Shown here: positions 52,062-61,233 of the stretch, one piece after another
Layout: the number at the start of each line of letters is the position of its first letter
Numbering within the stretch: position 1 is the first letter of the stretch
From: Acidobacteriota bacterium
GTDB taxonomy: Bacteria; Acidobacteriota; Terriglobia; Terriglobales; Acidobacteriaceae
Assembly: GCA_003010405.1 (NCBI GenBank)
Contig: PJLO01000001.1
Coordinates: 204,131-268,130, forward strand
Reading direction: 5' to 3'
Length of the DNA: 64,000 nt
Program-made: the position numbers and the translations under genes
Notes under the pieces: generated by a model
Seen by the model: the letters and a program-made list of their open reading frames with translations, nothing else
Database searches by the model: none
Told to the model about the DNA's origin: nothing

Positions 52062-52996
52062 GCCTTTGCCGTTCTGCCCACTGCCGATGCTCTTACTATG
52101 TCCGGTTCAGCATGGCGGTGTATCTGAATTGTGAGAATCATGCAGGTGGCCAGCAACAGCGCTCCGCAGGCGACATGCGCAACCGTGGAGACGACCATGC
52201 TTGCCAGCGGAGCGGCCGCTGTGCTCCAGAAATAGCGAGTAATGTAGCTTGCCAGTCCCAGCGCGATCTGTACCCCGAGCAGTATCAACAGTACAGTTGC
52301 CGGGGTGGCCAGCTGCGGCGTCGCGCGATAACGTTTCAAGGTGAAAATCACCAGCCAGTTCACCATGCCGAAGACCACGCAAGCCCCGATCAGATGGGGA
52401 AGCAATCGAATTCCCGAATGCCGGAAGGCCGCACCCATGATGAGTTGCAGCCATATTGTCCCCACAGTCAGCACAGATATTGTTGTCAGGCTTCGAGCAT
52501 CAGCAGTAATCACGGTGGCAGGGGGCTGAACCCAGTTTTTACTCGTGAAGAACGCAATGCTAACCATGATGCAGAAAAAAGTTTGAGCGAGAGTTGCGTG
52601 GGCCGTAGAGATAGCTGGCGGAAGATAGAAAAGCACAGTCAGTCCGCCGAGCACGCCCTGCGCGATCACCGTTGCCAGGGCGCTCCAGCCGAGAACACGC
52701 ATCCAGCGGCGCTGATCTACTTTCTGGGTCCAGACTGCAACGGCAATTGTCAGCAGGCCGATGAACTCTGCCAACATCCTGTGGCCGTGTTCAAATTTCA
52801 CCCCGCCCACCATCGGAGGAATCCGGTACAGGGAACCGAACGACGTGGGCCAGTCCGGCACGGAGAGTCCAGCGTCATTGCTCGTCACCAGAGCCCCGGC
52901 GATGATTAGCAGAAACACAAAGGCGGCCGCCACCACTGTGAACCAATGATGCGCGCGATTGTAGGGAGTGCTTTGTGCGTATGAATATCGCGTCAT
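52058..52996 (-). CDS. ctaA: Heme A synthase (COX15/CtaA family)
   Basis: About 312 residues and eight membrane helices. GALVTSNDAGLSVPDWPTSFG is the family start. Conserved histidines are seen in FEHGHRMLAEFIG, STAHATLAQTFF, RLLPHLIGA and STVAHVACGALL, the two heme-binding His pairs. It oxidises the methyl of heme O to give heme A. I use the ATG at 52996; a frame extends 11 codons upstream. It is coupled to ctaB by a four-base overlap. Confidence 0.92.
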   Translation of the reverse strand: MTRYSYAQSTPYNRAHHWFTVVAAAFVFLLIIAGALVTSNDAGLSVPDWPTSFGSLYRIPPMVGGVKFEHGHRMLAEFIGLLTIAVAVWTQKVDQRRWMRVLGWSALATVIAQGVLGGLTVLFYLPPAISTAHATLAQTFFCIMVSIAFFTSKNWVQPPATVITADARSLTTISVLTVGTIWLQLIMGAAFRHSGIRLLPHLIGACVVFGMVNWLVIFTLKRYRATPQLATPATVLLILLGVQIALGLASYITRYFWSTAAAPLASMVVSTVAHVACGALLLATCMILTIQIHRHAEPDIVRASAVGRTAKA

Positions 52997-53175
52997 GAAG
53001 TCCAGAGAAACCTCCAGTTTCACAACCACACAGGAGTCAACAGCGCCGTCGAAGTTACCATCGGCGAGCTATTCTTTCAACCTCATAGAGAGAAGATGAT
53101 GATTTACGCACTAACGATGCAGCGTGATCGCTGTTGCGGAAGAATTTTCGGTCTGGCAGGTTTTTGTGCCGAGAG

Positions 53176-54222
53176 CTAGACCGGGTTGGTTTCGCTGGCG
53201 GCCTGTTCTCGCCAGGCTTCGCCTTCCATAGCTGCGACTACGGCGTCAGCGAACTCGTTTGTGCTGGCCTTACCCCCCATGTCGCGCGTGGTGTGCTTAC
53301 CCTTCTGGAAGACCGCATGGATCGCGTATTTTACCTGGTTTGCCGCATCCTGCTCGCCGAGATGGCGCAGCATGAGAATGCCTGAACGAGCGACGGCGGT
53401 TGGGTTGGCGACGCCTTTTCCGGCGATATCCGGGGCAGAACCGTGAACAGCTTCGAAAATGGCACAATCGCTTCCGAAATTTGCGCCGGGCACCAGTCCC
53501 AGACCGCCGACGAAAGCCGCGCAAAGATCGCTCACAATATCTCCGTATAGATTCTCCAGCAGAAGCATGTCGTATTGGTAGGGATTGGTCACCAGTTGCA
53601 TACAGGTGTTGTCCACAATGTGCTCGCCGTAAAAAATATCTGGGTATTCCTTCGCGATGTTGCGCGAACAATGGATGAATAAACCATCGGAGAGCTTCAT
53701 GATGTTCGCTTTGTGAATGGCGTGTACCTTCTTGCGTCCGAACTTGTGCGCATATTCAAAGGCCCAGCGCGCAATCCGCGTCGATGCTTTTTCGGTGATG
53801 ATCTTGAGGCTCTCAACTACTCCGGGTACAACCTCGTGCTCTATGCCGGAGTACAGTCCCTCGGTGTTTTCCCGAATAATGATTAAATCGACGCCGGGAT
53901 AGCGCGTAGTAACGCCGGGCAAGTTGCGGATTGGACGAAAGTTGCAAAAAAGCTCGAAGTGCTTGCGGAGTTGCACGTTGATGCTGCTGAATCCGCCGCC
54001 GATTGGCGTGGTGATAGGGCCTTTCAACGCCACCTTGGTGCGTTCCACGGACTCTATCAACTCTTTTGGAATGTACTCGTGATACTTGTCGAAGGCTTCA
54101 GCTCCGGCGTCGTAGCGTTCCCAATCAAACTTGATGCCGGTCGCTTCCAGAATGCGGACTGCCGCGGATGTGACCTCAGGACCGATTCCGTCGCCCGGAA
54201 TCAATGTGACTTTATACGCCAT
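53176..54222 (-). CDS. NAD-dependent isocitrate dehydrogenase-like enzyme
   Basis: A 348-residue beta-decarboxylating dehydrogenase. VTLIPGDGIGPEV, ITTPIGGGFSSINVQLRKHFELFCNFRPIRN, IIIRENTEGLYSGIEHEV, the metal-binding NLYGDIVSDLCAAFVGGLG and the adenine-binding EAVHGSAPDIAGKGVANPTA occur in order. The SxNxxLR and ENTEGLYSGIEH forms suit isocitrate dehydrogenase of the short IDH3 type rather than isopropylmalate dehydrogenase. The ATG at 54222 with GGGGGGAT upstream is chosen; the frame extends 57 codons further but with unlike sequence. A homoisocitrate or tartrate role cannot be excluded. Confidence 0.88.
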   Translation of the reverse strand: MAYKVTLIPGDGIGPEVTSAAVRILEATGIKFDWERYDAGAEAFDKYHEYIPKELIESVERTKVALKGPITTPIGGGFSSINVQLRKHFELFCNFRPIRNLPGVTTRYPGVDLIIIRENTEGLYSGIEHEVVPGVVESLKIITEKASTRIARWAFEYAHKFGRKKVHAIHKANIMKLSDGLFIHCSRNIAKEYPDIFYGEHIVDNTCMQLVTNPYQYDMLLLENLYGDIVSDLCAAFVGGLGLVPGANFGSDCAIFEAVHGSAPDIAGKGVANPTAVARSGILMLRHLGEQDAANQVKYAIHAVFQKGKHTTRDMGGKASTNEFADAVVAAMEGEAWREQAASETNPV

Positions 54223-54256
54223 TCGATCCCCCCGAACCTTCAGCGGTAACGTTAAA

Positions 54257-54763
54257 CTAGTCTTTTGCTGGTTGTTTGCCGCGTTGGAGGTTACCGGCCT
54301 CGCGCACATCTTTTGTGCGCAGCAGGTCCTGTAGTTCCGACATAAACTCATGAACGTCTTTGAAATCCAGATAGACGCTGGCAAAACGAACATACGCCAC
54401 CTTGTCCAGGTTGCGCAGGCGATTCATTATAAGCTCGCCGATTTCCCCGGTCTTACGCTCCCGCTCCGGGGAATCTATCACGAAACTCTCTGCCTCATTC
54501 ACAATCTGTTCGAGCTTGCTGATCGGTACTGGCCGCTTTTCGCAGGCGTGGAGCAACCCACTGAGCACCTTCTGGCGTTCAAATTTTTCCCGGCGCCCGT
54601 CCTTCTTTACGACCATGTACGGGATTTCGTCGATGCGCTCGTAGGTGGTGAAGCGTTTTTCGCAACGCAGGCACTCGCGGCGCCGGCGAATAGATTCGCC
54701 TTCCTTGCTCTCGCGCGAGTCAACTACCTTGTCTTGATCAAATCCACAAAAAGGACATTTCAT
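54257..54763 (-). CDS. nrdR: Transcriptional repressor NrdR
   Basis: A 168-residue repressor of ribonucleotide reductase genes. The zinc ribbon MKCPFCGFDQDKVVDSRESKEG...RRRECLRCEKRFTTYE has its four Cys. The ATP-cone follows, from VVKKDGRREKFERQKVLSGLLHACEKRPV onward. It is slightly longer than usual (about 150-160) at the C-terminus. No nrd genes are present. It sits 34 bases upstream of the isocitrate dehydrogenase gene on the same strand. Confidence 0.96.
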   Translation of the reverse strand: MKCPFCGFDQDKVVDSRESKEGESIRRRRECLRCEKRFTTYERIDEIPYMVVKKDGRREKFERQKVLSGLLHACEKRPVPISKLEQIVNEAESFVIDSPERERKTGEIGELIMNRLRNLDKVAYVRFASVYLDFKDVHEFMSELQDLLRTKDVREAGNLQRGKQPAKD

Positions 54764-54868
54764 GGTGCTCTTGACCCAGCTTTCGGTCGCACAGCTTTTC
54801 TTGTCGATCTTACATACCAGGTTGTCTAGCGTTGAGGTGCATCACCGGGATTGTATCAGCGCCGAGTA

Positions 54869-55972
54869 CTATGGTGCTCTTGCTATATCCTCTTCTGCTT
54901 CTTCCTCCTCCTGCGAGCTCTCCTCCGAAAGTTGGAGGAAGGAAATCTTCTCAAAGCGCGCCAGAATAACGCCTGCAGGAATGACCGACATGAAACTCAC
55001 GAGCCAGAGCATGATGCCGCAGCTTACGGCCAGCTCCCGGCTGATGTAGGTTGGAGCTCCGTTAAAAAAATGCGACTGGAGGACAGTGATGACTGCCAGT
55101 TGCGAACCGCCAACACCGCCGGGAAGTTGAATGACCGATCCGGCCATACTGCAGGCCATGATGATGAGAACGTCTGTCAATCCTAGTGTGCCCATCGCAG
55201 CCACGTGACTGAGGCCGTCGGTTGTTACTACGGGAACCGATCCATACGCGTGCAAAACTTCGAGGTAGGCACCGGCAATCATGAGCCACATCAGCGCCGA
55301 GAGTGCGACGATCTGCAGGAGGGAACCGAAGCTGTGGATAGTGTTGAAGCCCTCCCGGAAAGACTTAGCCTTTGCACGGAGCGCCCTGGTCAACTTTCCA
55401 TTGGCCTTGCGGAAAATCGCGTAAAAGGCAGCGAGCAAGACGATGCCGATGGCGAGCAAGGGTAATTTGTTGCCGCCATTGGCGGCAACGGAGAGAAGCC
55501 CGCGATGCAGGTGCTGTTCCAGCAGTCGGACCTTCTCGTTGCGCATGACAAATAGGAATGTGGCAATCAGCGCCAAGACGGAACCGAGGTCGAAGACACG
55601 CTCCACCGTCCACACCGCGAGTTGCGAGGTGAACGTTAGCTTTTCCTTGCGAGCAATCAGAAAAGGGCGGGTAAACTCACCCAGGCGGCCGAAAAGTCCC
55701 AGTGCGGCAAAGCCTATAATCTGCGGCGCAATCAGCCGCTGGAATTTAGTTGGGGCCGTGGGTTTCAGAAAGATTGCCCAGCGAATGGCTCTCATTACGT
55801 AAGCAAGATAGATCAGCGCAATTCCGGCGCCAATATGCCAGAGATTGACTCCACCGGTGTATTCACGGAACTTGGCCCAATCAAAACTACGCCACGAGCG
55901 GAACTGGAAATAAACGAGAATTCCAAGGATTACCGCAATAAAAATGAAAGAAATTATCTGCTTCTTTTTCAT
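54869..55972 (-). CDS. Lysylphosphatidylglycerol synthase-type membrane protein (UPF0104 family)
   Basis: A 367-residue protein with about eight membrane helices. AYVMRAIRWAIFLKP, GFAALGLFGRLGEFTRPFLIARKEKLTF, TVERVFDLGSV and QLPGGVGGSQLAVI are the conserved patches of the LPG_synthase_TM family. The C-terminus is acidic (EESSQEEEEAEED). Members translocate lipids or glycolipids, without the aminoacyltransferase domain of true MprF. It is monocistronic by spacing. Substrate unknown. Confidence 0.88.
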   Translation of the reverse strand: MKKKQIISFIFIAVILGILVYFQFRSWRSFDWAKFREYTGGVNLWHIGAGIALIYLAYVMRAIRWAIFLKPTAPTKFQRLIAPQIIGFAALGLFGRLGEFTRPFLIARKEKLTFTSQLAVWTVERVFDLGSVLALIATFLFVMRNEKVRLLEQHLHRGLLSVAANGGNKLPLLAIGIVLLAAFYAIFRKANGKLTRALRAKAKSFREGFNTIHSFGSLLQIVALSALMWLMIAGAYLEVLHAYGSVPVVTTDGLSHVAAMGTLGLTDVLIIMACSMAGSVIQLPGGVGGSQLAVITVLQSHFFNGAPTYISRELAVSCGIMLWLVSFMSVIPAGVILARFEKISFLQLSEESSQEEEEAEEDIARAP

Positions 55973-56199
55973 AGGGGAGCGCGCCGGAGCCGGAATTCAC
56001 GGGTACCTTTCAACAATGACCGTGTTCTTCCAATTAATTGCGGCAACTCAGAAACTCTAAAAGTTTAATTCCGATCCAGAGCCTGGTCCCACGCAGATTG
56101 GTTCCGCAGATGCCACTCTGATTCTACTAAATTGCGGGTGAGGTGAGGGTATCGGATTGCATTGAGAATGGTCCGGTCTTTACACACGACGCGGTAATC

Positions 56200-56898
56200 C
56201 TACTTTGCAGCAGAGCCGCCGAGAGCGGGATGTTTTCTCGAAGTGGAAGCAGTTTTAGTTTTTGTGTGGCGTTTGCTGTTGTTGTATTCGCGAATTACAC
56301 GCTGTACGTACCGTTGCGTCTCACGATAGGGTGGCACTCCGTTATATCGAGCCACTGCTCTCGGGCCTGCGTTGTACGCCGCAAGTGTTTTGACCGCGTC
56401 TCCGTTATAGCGCTCCAGCAGTTCGCGTAAATACCGCGCTCCGCCGTGTACATTCTGTTCCGGACTGAAGCTGTCTTTGACACCGAGTTGCGAGGCGGTA
56501 CCGGGCATCAGCTGCATCAGCCCTCGCGCTCCGGAGCGTGAAACTGCCTTGGCGTTTCCGGCACTTTCCTGCTTAATAACGCTCTGGATGAAGTCGGAGT
56601 CCACGCCGTGCTTCACGGAGGCTTCGCTGACAATCTGGCCGGTGCTCTTGGCGGGGCTGGTAGTGCTCTGTTGCCGGGATGCTATGGGATCGGGTTCGCT
56701 GGAGAAACCTGTCACCTCTGCAGCAGGCAGGTCCACAAAGCTTTTCTTTTGATCATCAATGTAAAGTCGCACCGATCCTTCGTGCATCTCGCGAGTTCGA
56801 TGACGGATCGTGAACCCGTTGCGCAACTCAGCAATCTCCGCAGCGAACGCGAGGGACGAGAGCAGCAGCAGAGTCGCGATCAGGCGCGGTACTTGCAT
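56200..56898 (-). CDS. Lytic transglycosylase (SLT domain)
   Basis: A 232-residue secreted murein hydrolase. The signal peptide is MQVPRLIATLLLLSSLAFAA. A short N-terminal region (EIAELRNGFTIRHRTREMHEG) of unknown role precedes the SLT domain: FIQSVIKQESAGNAKAVSRSGARGLMQLMPGTASQLG with the catalytic Glu, then NVHGGARYLRELLERYNGDAVKTLAAYNAGPRAV. The C-terminus is basic (KRHTKTKTASTSRKH). It cleaves glycan strands to anhydromuropeptides. It ends five bases from the start of the neighbouring phosphatase region and may be cotranscribed with it. Confidence 0.9.
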   Translation of the reverse strand: MQVPRLIATLLLLSSLAFAAEIAELRNGFTIRHRTREMHEGSVRLYIDDQKKSFVDLPAAEVTGFSSEPDPIASRQQSTTSPAKSTGQIVSEASVKHGVDSDFIQSVIKQESAGNAKAVSRSGARGLMQLMPGTASQLGVKDSFSPEQNVHGGARYLRELLERYNGDAVKTLAAYNAGPRAVARYNGVPPYRETQRYVQRVIREYNNSKRHTKTKTASTSRKHPALGGSAAK

Positions 56899-56902
56899 CC
56901 GG

Positions 56903-57748
56903 CTATTCTATTCCTTCCAGTGCTGCTTCAATGGCCATTGCGACGCCGTTTTCATTATTGGTGAGGGTCGTGTTCCAGCCGCGGTCGCGCAGTTCCTCGG
57001 TGGCGTTGCCCATGATGTAGGGGTGCCCGGCGAACTCCAACATCTCTATATCGTTATAGTTGTCGCCGATTGCCATAACCTCTTCGGGCGCAAATTCCCT
57101 GTAGTTTGCCCAACGGCGGAGTGCTGCACCCTTGGTGCAACCCTTATTCAGGATATCCAGCATGCATAGATCGCGCTCAGCGTACTGGGTCTTCAACGCG
57201 GTGATGCGGGTCAGCAGGGGCTTATTTTTCTGCAAATGCTTCTGAGCCGTAATCATCCGCTCGACTGTGCCGCAAAACATGGCCTGAATAGGGTCGTCGG
57301 TTAGAGCCTCTTCGACCGGGCAGACGTAACGAATGTACTGCGCATTCTTTTCGAGCCATTTCTTGATCGACTCGTTTAATTCGTCCAGCGACTCCAGCAC
57401 GAGTGGTGGCTGGTCTCCATCATCAAACGTCACCACGAGGTTCCGGCGGAAGTCCGTCATGTGCTGAACGAGTTCTCGAACCGCCGCCAGAGGCAGAGGG
57501 TCTTTATGAAAAAGACTGCCGTCGCTGGACTTGGTGACTGCACCGTTTGACGAGATAAGCGTGACTTCGAAGCCGAGCGCCTGTGCCACTGGGAGGGCAA
57601 ACGTATGACGACGCCCTGTTGCCAGTACAATTTCTACTCCCAGAGAGTGTGCCCGTTGCAGTGTTTCCAGATCCCGGGCACTCACCTGGTAGTTGGAATT
57701 CAGCAACGTTCCATCTATATCGATTGCGATCAAGCGAACGGAAGACAT
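56903..57748 (-). CDS. Cof-type HAD phosphatase
   Basis: About 281 residues. IAIDIDGTLLNSNYQVS is HAD motif I; LATGRRHTFALP and LISSNGAV are typical of the Cof/IIB subfamily; AIGDNYNDIEMLEFAG is motif IV. A C2 cap lies between. It dephosphorylates small sugar phosphates or cofactors; the exact substrate is unknown. The ATG at 57748 is preferred to a TTG nine bases upstream. It is divergent from the TPR protein at 57804. Confidence 0.9.
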   Translation of the reverse strand: MSSVRLIAIDIDGTLLNSNYQVSARDLETLQRAHSLGVEIVLATGRRHTFALPVAQALGFEVTLISSNGAVTKSSDGSLFHKDPLPLAAVRELVQHMTDFRRNLVVTFDDGDQPPLVLESLDELNESIKKWLEKNAQYIRYVCPVEEALTDDPIQAMFCGTVERMITAQKHLQKNKPLLTRITALKTQYAERDLCMLDILNKGCTKGAALRRWANYREFAPEEVMAIGDNYNDIEMLEFAGHPYIMGNATEELRDRGWNTTLTNNENGVAMAIEAALEGIE

Positions 57749-57803
57749 CACTCTCAATTTTACAACTTCTACCTCACGAACTCTGGATGCTAGGATTCTC
57801 TTA

Positions 57804-58532
57804 ATGGTTTATCGATTCTTTTCATGGGGTTTGCTTGGCATCGTGCTGATCGTAATGGCGCTCATCCATTACGTCCGCCGCCAGCCCAGTGCCTATTGGT
57901 TATACCTGATTATTTTTCTGGGACCGCTGGGCGCTCTGATCTATCTCACCGTCGAATGGCTTCCGGAACTCTCTGATCCGGGCGCTTTCCGCTCTCTTGA
58001 GCGCGGAAGACGCCTTCGGGAAGTCGAAGCCAGCGTCCGGCAGAACCCATCGGCCGGAAACTACGAAGAACTCGGATTGCTGCGGCTGGACAAAGGAGAT
58101 TGGGCTGGGGCTCGCTTTTGTTTCGATAAGGCCATAGCTCAGCGAACCGATTCTCTGGACCCGTTCTATCGTAGAGGGCTCGCGGAAGTAGAGCTTGGAG
58201 ATTTCGCCGCTGCTCGCGTGGATCTGGAGCGCGTCGTGACTGCGGAACCTTCTTACGATTTACAAAGAGCCGCTGGATTACTCGCTTACGCTGACTGGAA
58301 AACCGGAGATATTGAGCGCGCTTCCCGTCTCTTCGAACACGTTCTGCGAACCTCGACTCTTACCGAAACTCAGCTGAATTACGCTGAATTCCTGGCTGAG
58401 ACAGGGCACCGCGACGAGGCCAGACAGCAGGCCCTCCGCATCCGCGACAAACGCGCCGGAATGCCCGGCTTCCAACGGCGCCAGGAACGCAAACTGTTTC
58501 GGCGCAACAGCGCCCTATTGCGCCGCCTATAA
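57804..58532 (+). CDS. Membrane-anchored TPR-repeat protein
   Basis: A 242-residue protein with two N-terminal membrane helices (residues about 4-22 and 32-50, YWLYLIIFLGPLGALIYLTVEW), then TPR-like repeats: NYEELGLLRLDKGDWAGARFCFDKAIAQ, DPFYRRGLAEVELGDFAAARVDLERVV, AGLLAYADWKTGDIERASRLFEHVL and LNYAEFLAETGHRDEARQQAL. It ends with a basic tail. A scaffold role is likely; the partner is unknown. The ATG at 57804 is the first consistent with the membrane start. Confidence 0.82.
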   Translation: MVYRFFSWGLLGIVLIVMALIHYVRRQPSAYWLYLIIFLGPLGALIYLTVEWLPELSDPGAFRSLERGRRLREVEASVRQNPSAGNYEELGLLRLDKGDWAGARFCFDKAIAQRTDSLDPFYRRGLAEVELGDFAAARVDLERVVTAEPSYDLQRAAGLLAYADWKTGDIERASRLFEHVLRTSTLTETQLNYAEFLAETGHRDEARQQALRIRDKRAGMPGFQRRQERKLFRRNSALLRRL

Positions 58533-58598
58533 TTCCGAGTTTCTGAAGTCATATTTTTCGTTCCATGCTGAATTGGCGGTATCATCCAGCTTACGGAT

Positions 58599-59885
58599 AT
58601 GACTGAGCGCCTCTATTACCAGAACTCATTTCTTTATAATTTTTCCGCTTCCGTCGAAGATGTGCTCTCGCTTGCGGATGGCCGCCGTGCTCTCGTCTTT
58701 GACCGAACCGCGTTTTATCCGGCCAGCGGCGGTCAGCAATTCGATACCGGATGGATTGAGTTTGTCTCGGCTGAAAACGAAGAGGCGATGGAGTTTCCGA
58801 AGCTCCGCGTTTCTGAGGTTTTAGAAGATGAAGCCGAGGGCAATGTCCTGCAGGTCTTTGATAACCTCACTTGCGCACTTGTGCTGCCCGTACGAGTTCG
58901 CGGCTTTATTGACGTGGAACGCCGGCAGGATCACATGCAGCAGCATTCGGGGCAGCATGTACTGTCGGCCGCTTTCCTGAAGTTGTTTGATGCGCCCACC
59001 CTCAGCTTCCACATGGGCGATGAAACCTGCACCATCGATCTGGACATTGCCAAGCTCAGTGCCGCGCAGTGTGAGCAGGCCGAGCGACACGCCAACCAGA
59101 TTGTCTGGGATGACCGCCAGGTTCTAAAGCACCAGGCGACACCGGAGCAGGCACGCAAGATAGGAGTTCGCAAGATTCCTGACGCTGCGCATGAAACCCT
59201 GCGCCTGATTGAAGTTCGTGGCGTGGACCTCTGTGCTTGCGGCGGAACTCACGTACTTACCACCGGGCAGATAGGCAACATTCAGCTTCGTAAGGTGGAA
59301 AAGGTGAAGCAGGGAATGCGCGTTGAGTTCGTTTGCGGAGTTCGCGCGCTGCGCTTTGCCCGCAAAGACTTTCAGACTCTCACTGAAGCTGCCGCGCTCT
59401 ACTCTTCTCATATCTGGGACGTTCCCACGCAGAGCCAAAAGCTGATCGATGCGAGCAAGAACGCCCAGAAACAGCAGCAGAAGCTGCTTGAAGAAATTGC
59501 CGAACTTACGGCTCAACAGGCGCTGGCACGTACCCCGGCTGAGTGTGGGTGCAAGATCATCTCAGAGTTTTTCGCCGAGCGCGATCTCGCGTTCATAAAG
59601 CTCTATGCACAGAAGTTGGTGGCGACCGAGGATAATGTTATCGCCCTGGTTGGAGCGGGGCAGGGAAGTCCGTCGCTTGTTTTTGCGTGTTCAACGGGGG
59701 CGCAGGCATTTGCGAACGGTTTTGACGCGGGCGCTCAGCTCAAGAAAATTGTCGGCGAGGTTGGCGGACGCGGCGGAGGCACGCCTCTCCTCGCTCAGGG
59801 TGGGGTGCCTTCGGCGGATCTCATTCCGGCATTGCTCGCGCGCGTAGCGCAGGCCGCTCGTGCAGGAGGATCTCGCGATGATTAA
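58599..59885 (+). CDS. Alanyl-tRNA editing protein (AlaX, long form, with DHHA1 domain)
   Basis: A 428-residue free-standing editing protein. FDRTAFYPASGGQQFDTGWI is the AlaX N-terminus. MQQHSGQHVLSAAF (HxxxH) and VDLCACGGTHVLTTGQIG (CxxxH) form the zinc site that hydrolyses mischarged Ser- or Gly-tRNA(Ala). The C-terminal region (IVGEVGGRGGGTPLLAQGG) is a DHHA1 domain, so it matches the long AlaX class. The last 8 bases overlap the start of the histidine kinase gene, which suggests coexpression. Confidence 0.9.
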   Translation: MTERLYYQNSFLYNFSASVEDVLSLADGRRALVFDRTAFYPASGGQQFDTGWIEFVSAENEEAMEFPKLRVSEVLEDEAEGNVLQVFDNLTCALVLPVRVRGFIDVERRQDHMQQHSGQHVLSAAFLKLFDAPTLSFHMGDETCTIDLDIAKLSAAQCEQAERHANQIVWDDRQVLKHQATPEQARKIGVRKIPDAAHETLRLIEVRGVDLCACGGTHVLTTGQIGNIQLRKVEKVKQGMRVEFVCGVRALRFARKDFQTLTEAAALYSSHIWDVPTQSQKLIDASKNAQKQQQKLLEEIAELTAQQALARTPAECGCKIISEFFAERDLAFIKLYAQKLVATEDNVIALVGAGQGSPSLVFACSTGAQAFANGFDAGAQLKKIVGEVGGRGGGTPLLAQGGVPSADLIPALLARVAQAARAGGSRDD

Positions 59886-61233
59886 CCAGCCGCTGATCCT
59901 TATCACGCTGCTAATTCAGCTTGGCGTCGCTGCCGCGGTAAGCAGCGTGTTGGGGCGTTCCCGGCGTTTTAAGGTGCTTCTCTTTCATGAAGATCGCGAT
60001 ATATGGGAAAAGCTGGAGATGGTCCTCTCCGTCGGCGGCCCCGTCATGCTGGGCGTGCTTGCACGTGGTACGGTCAAGAACTTTCTTGCCGCCGACGTCT
60101 CGTTCGAGTCTGCAATCCTACTTGGCGTAATCGCCGGACGGACTGCGGGCGTCTGTGGCGGAATCCTTGTTTCTCTGCCTTATCTGTTCATGCACCAGTA
60201 CATGAACCTGCCGTTGAATGTGGTTGCCGGGCTCAGCGCAGGGTTCCTGCGTGAACTTGCCAAGGATCGCGAGGCCATCTGGTCTTTCAGCCCTCTCTTC
60301 GATCTGAGTATTTACCGGTGGATTCGGCGTAGCATTGCCAAATCTTTGATCGATTGGCAGACCTCGTTTTTTCTGATGATTCTGGCGCTTCAGTTTTTGC
60401 GCCTGCAGACCAGAGAAATTTTTCCCAGCTATACGTGGGCACTGGATTCGCCTAACCGGTTGGTGCGTTCTGCCATCTACATCGCCACCGTGATGACGGT
60501 CGCGATTGCTCTCAAGGTGTTGAACAACACGCGCATTGAGATGAAGCTTGAGGAGCAGGAGCGCCTTCTTCTGCATGCACGCATGGAAGCCCTGCAGAGC
60601 CAAATCAATCCCCATTTTTTGTTCAACACTCTCAATTCCGTGGCGTCGCTTGTCCGCTTCGATCCGGACACGGCGCGCGAGATGATTTTGAAACTTTCAA
60701 AGATTCTTCGTCGCTTGCTGAAAAAGGGGGATTCCTTCGCCGAGTTGCGTGACGAGTTCGAATTCGTTGACGACTATCTGGACATCGAGGTTATTCGCTT
60801 TGGGAAAGACAAATTGAAGGTAGTGAAGGAGCTGGATCCGGCCAGCCTGGACGTCGTAATTCCAACCATGCTCATCCAACCCATCGTGGAGAATTCGATC
60901 AAGCACGGCATTTCGCCCAAAATCTCTGGAGGCACAATTTACCTCCGCAGCCAGGTCGCTGATGGCATGCTGGTGATTGAGGTGGAGGACGACGGAGTTG
61001 GAATTGTCGAGCCGGGCTCGGATGTGAGTGAGTGGAATTCGCCGCTGCGTGGGGCCGGAATCGGCATGGCGAATGTCCGCGAGAGGCTGAATGTGCTTTA
61101 CAGCGATGCGGCGCGAGTAGAGATGGAAAGCCGCACCGGCGCGGGAACCATCGTTCGCATCCTGCTGCCCATTCCGCGCGCAGGCGAAATGGATGGCGTC
61201 AATTACGACTTGCGCTCCAATAGTCCACGGTAG
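59878..61233 (+). CDS. LytS/YehU-type sensor histidine kinase with 5TM sensor
   Basis: A 451-residue kinase. The N-terminal 170 or so residues have five to six membrane helices of the 5TM-LYT type (ILLGVIAGRTAGVCGGILVSLPY). A further helix pair precedes a coiled linker (KLEEQERLLLHARMEALQSQ). The His-kinase domain carries QINPHFLFNTLNSVASLVRF with the phospho-accepting His246. The ATPase domain has LIQPIVENSIKHGI (N box) and DDGVGI. AGGAGGA precedes the ATG at 59878, inside the end of the AlaX gene. No LytR-type response regulator is nearby, so the partner is elsewhere. Its end overlaps the convergent bshA by 31 bases. Confidence 0.9.
   Translation: MINQPLILITLLIQLGVAAAVSSVLGRSRRFKVLLFHEDRDIWEKLEMVLSVGGPVMLGVLARGTVKNFLAADVSFESAILLGVIAGRTAGVCGGILVSLPYLFMHQYMNLPLNVVAGLSAGFLRELAKDREAIWSFSPLFDLSIYRWIRRSIAKSLIDWQTSFFLMILALQFLRLQTREIFPSYTWALDSPNRLVRSAIYIATVMTVAIALKVLNNTRIEMKLEEQERLLLHARMEALQSQINPHFLFNTLNSVASLVRFDPDTAREMILKLSKILRRLLKKGDSFAELRDEFEFVDDYLDIEVIRFGKDKLKVVKELDPASLDVVIPTMLIQPIVENSIKHGISPKISGGTIYLRSQVADGMLVIEVEDDGVGIVEPGSDVSEWNSPLRGAGIGMANVRERLNVLYSDAARVEMESRTGAGTIVRILLPIPRAGEMDGVNYDLRSNSPR

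Noticed and set aside
54223..54393. 57-residue extension of the isocitrate dehydrogenase
   Set aside because: It overlaps nrdR and has Cys-rich, unlike sequence; the enzyme fold begins at MAYKVTLIPGDG.
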